A stretch of 64,000 bases of DNA from Terriglobus roseus. Its GTDB lineage: Bacteria; Acidobacteriota; Terriglobia; Terriglobales; Acidobacteriaceae. The position numbers and the translations under genes were made by a program. The notes beneath the pieces are model-generated. The model ran no database searches, had not been told where the DNA came from, and was given only the letters and a program-made list of their open reading frames with translations. The DNA is taken from positions 3,224,001 through 3,288,000 of the forward strand of contig NZ_LT629690.1 of NCBI RefSeq assembly GCF_900102185.1, written 5' to 3'. The first letter of the stretch is position 1. Each line of letters starts with the position of its first letter. Below are positions 63,080 through 64,000 of the stretch, piece by piece.

Positions 63080-64000
63080 ATGGTGTCGTGCATGGGGACT
63101 GCGCCGCGCGTTGCGTTCTTTCCGGATTCGTTCCACGAGGTAAACGGTGTCGCGCATACCGCGCGCAACTTTACCGCGTATGCAAAACGCCATAGCCTTC
63201 CCATGCTGTGCATCCGAGCTGGCGCTCCCGGTGTTCGCGGCAAAGTAAATCTGAATACAAACGGCTCCGTTACTGAAGTTGATCTGCCGCGTAGCGCTTT
63301 CAGCATTGCGATGGAAAAGGATCTTAGCTTCGATCCAACATTCAGTCGTTATGCCGTCACCATCAGCAGAGAGTTGGATCGTTTTAACCCTGATCTAATT
63401 CACATCACGGGCCCCAGTGAACTCGGCATCTTCGGCGCGTACTTCGCATGGCGCAGAAACATTCCATTGGCAGCAAGCTGGCATACCAATGTTCACGAAT
63501 ATGCAGGCCGCCGGAGCGCCCCGCTAGCCAAGTTACTAACGGACGCACCGCAATGGATCGAATCGGGCGCGCTCCACGCAACATCACGCTTCTATCGGCT
63601 GGCAAAGGTGCTTTACGCGCCCAACGAAGAACTGTGTACATTACTGGAAAGCAAGACGCAGCGCACATGCCACGTGATGCGGCGTGGTGTAGACACGGAA
63701 CTCTTTTCCCCCACGCGAAGAACACGCCACCTCGATAGCGATGAACTGATCTTTGGTTACGTAGGTAGGCTTTCCATCGAGAAGAATGTCGCCCTTCTTC
63801 CCCTTCTTCAACAGGCACTCGACGCCGCAGGAATCAATGCACGCTTCTGCATCATCGGGCACGGCGGTGAAGAAGCGGCTCTCCGGCAAGCGTTGCCAAA
63901 CGCAGATTTCGTTGGCGTATTACGCGGCGAAGCACTCGCAACGGCTTACGCCAACATGGATCTATTCGCCTTCCCATCTGAGACCGATACCTTCGGCAAC
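63080..64000 (+). CDS. glycosyltransferase family 4 (partial, runs off right edge)
   Basis: At least 307 residues are visible with no stop before the edge. The start is VSCMGTAPRVAFFPDSFHEV, then NGVAHTARNFTAYAKRH, typical of GT4 (GT-B fold) enzymes such as MgtA-like mannosyl- or glucosyltransferases. Later parts are DLIHITGPSELGIFG, SWHTNVHEYAG, RRGVDTELFSP, FGYVGRLSIEKNV, IIGHGGEE and LFAFPSETDTFGN, the donor site with the EX-like motif near the edge. ATG 63080 has AGAAG nearby; ATG 63092 is also possible. It is divergent from the membrane protein gene. Confidence 0.9.
   Translation, partial: MVSCMGTAPRVAFFPDSFHEVNGVAHTARNFTAYAKRHSLPMLCIRAGAPGVRGKVNLNTNGSVTEVDLPRSAFSIAMEKDLSFDPTFSRYAVTISRELDRFNPDLIHITGPSELGIFGAYFAWRRNIPLAASWHTNVHEYAGRRSAPLAKLLTDAPQWIESGALHATSRFYRLAKVLYAPNEELCTLLESKTQRTCHVMRRGVDTELFSPTRRTRHLDSDELIFGYVGRLSIEKNVALLPLLQQALDAAGINARFCIIGHGGEEAALRQALPNADFVGVLRGEALATAYANMDLFAFPSETDTFGN

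Overview
The window looks like chromosomal DNA of an Acidobacteriota species, most likely a Terriglobus/Granulicella-type member of the Acidobacteriaceae. The lineage call rests on family content: three loci (four domains) of the Acidobacteria-rich TIGR03435 secreted family, an 'ADOP' permease preceded by a PadR regulator, a VWFA-related Acidobacterial domain protein, and many secreted carbohydrate-active enzymes. No phage genes, transposases, rRNA genes or CRISPR arrays were seen. One tRNA gene (CAT anticodon) is present.

Layout. 0.2-6.4 kb is an envelope/polysaccharide block on the minus strand: a GT39-type glycosyltransferase, an acyltransferase-3, an FtsX/MacB-type permease translationally coupled to a polytopic polymerase-like protein, plus a decayed plus-strand acyltransferase. 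6.6-13.8 kb holds secreted proteins (DUF4397 lipoprotein, YVTN propeller, cytochrome c/P460), OsmC, an amidohydrolase, an AraC regulator and an alpha/beta hydrolase. 13.8-18.3 kb holds repeat element copy A, a radical SAM protein, a second acyltransferase-3 and a large secreted esterase. 18.5-25.6 kb holds a TIGR03435 protein, two tandem isocitrate dehydrogenases, DinB, an ahpC-ahpD pair and a pectinesterase. 25.6-33.4 kb holds an aldo/keto reductase with a TetR regulator, a GH92 mannosidase, a double-length ThyX, a dihaem cytochrome c, a free-methionine-sulfoxide-reductase-like GAF protein and a CHY zinc-finger protein. 33.4-41.2 kb holds the padR-ADOP operon, a histidine kinase/response regulator pair, TIGR03435 and VWFA proteins. 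42-50.4 kb holds three consecutive SDR reductases, a lectin-fold secreted protein facing a GH27 alpha-galactosidase, and an NmrA-like gene divergent from a TetR gene over a strong dyad operator. 50.6-64 kb is mostly housekeeping: repeat copy B, manC, an aminotransferase, coaD, recA, phosphomannomutase, a GyrI-like protein, a HAD phosphatase, kdsB, tRNA, a double TIGR03435 protein, a LOG-family protein, a hydrolase and a glycosyltransferase that runs off the right edge.

Functionally the window supports a soil saprotroph: secreted attack on pectin, mannan and alpha-galactosides, surface polysaccharide synthesis (ManC, PMM, KdsB, acyltransferases), peroxide defence (AhpC/AhpD, OsmC, fRMsr-like) and haem proteins. 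The most unusual signals are (i) a compound dispersed repeat present twice (13827-14063 and 50654-50918) with a conserved hairpin whose loop differs between copies, followed by 29- and 40-base tandem units; (ii) two tandem isocitrate dehydrogenases that differ at all four compared residues of the classical NADP-binding set; and (iii) several well-formed operator-like dyads and repeats next to regulators or divergent genes.
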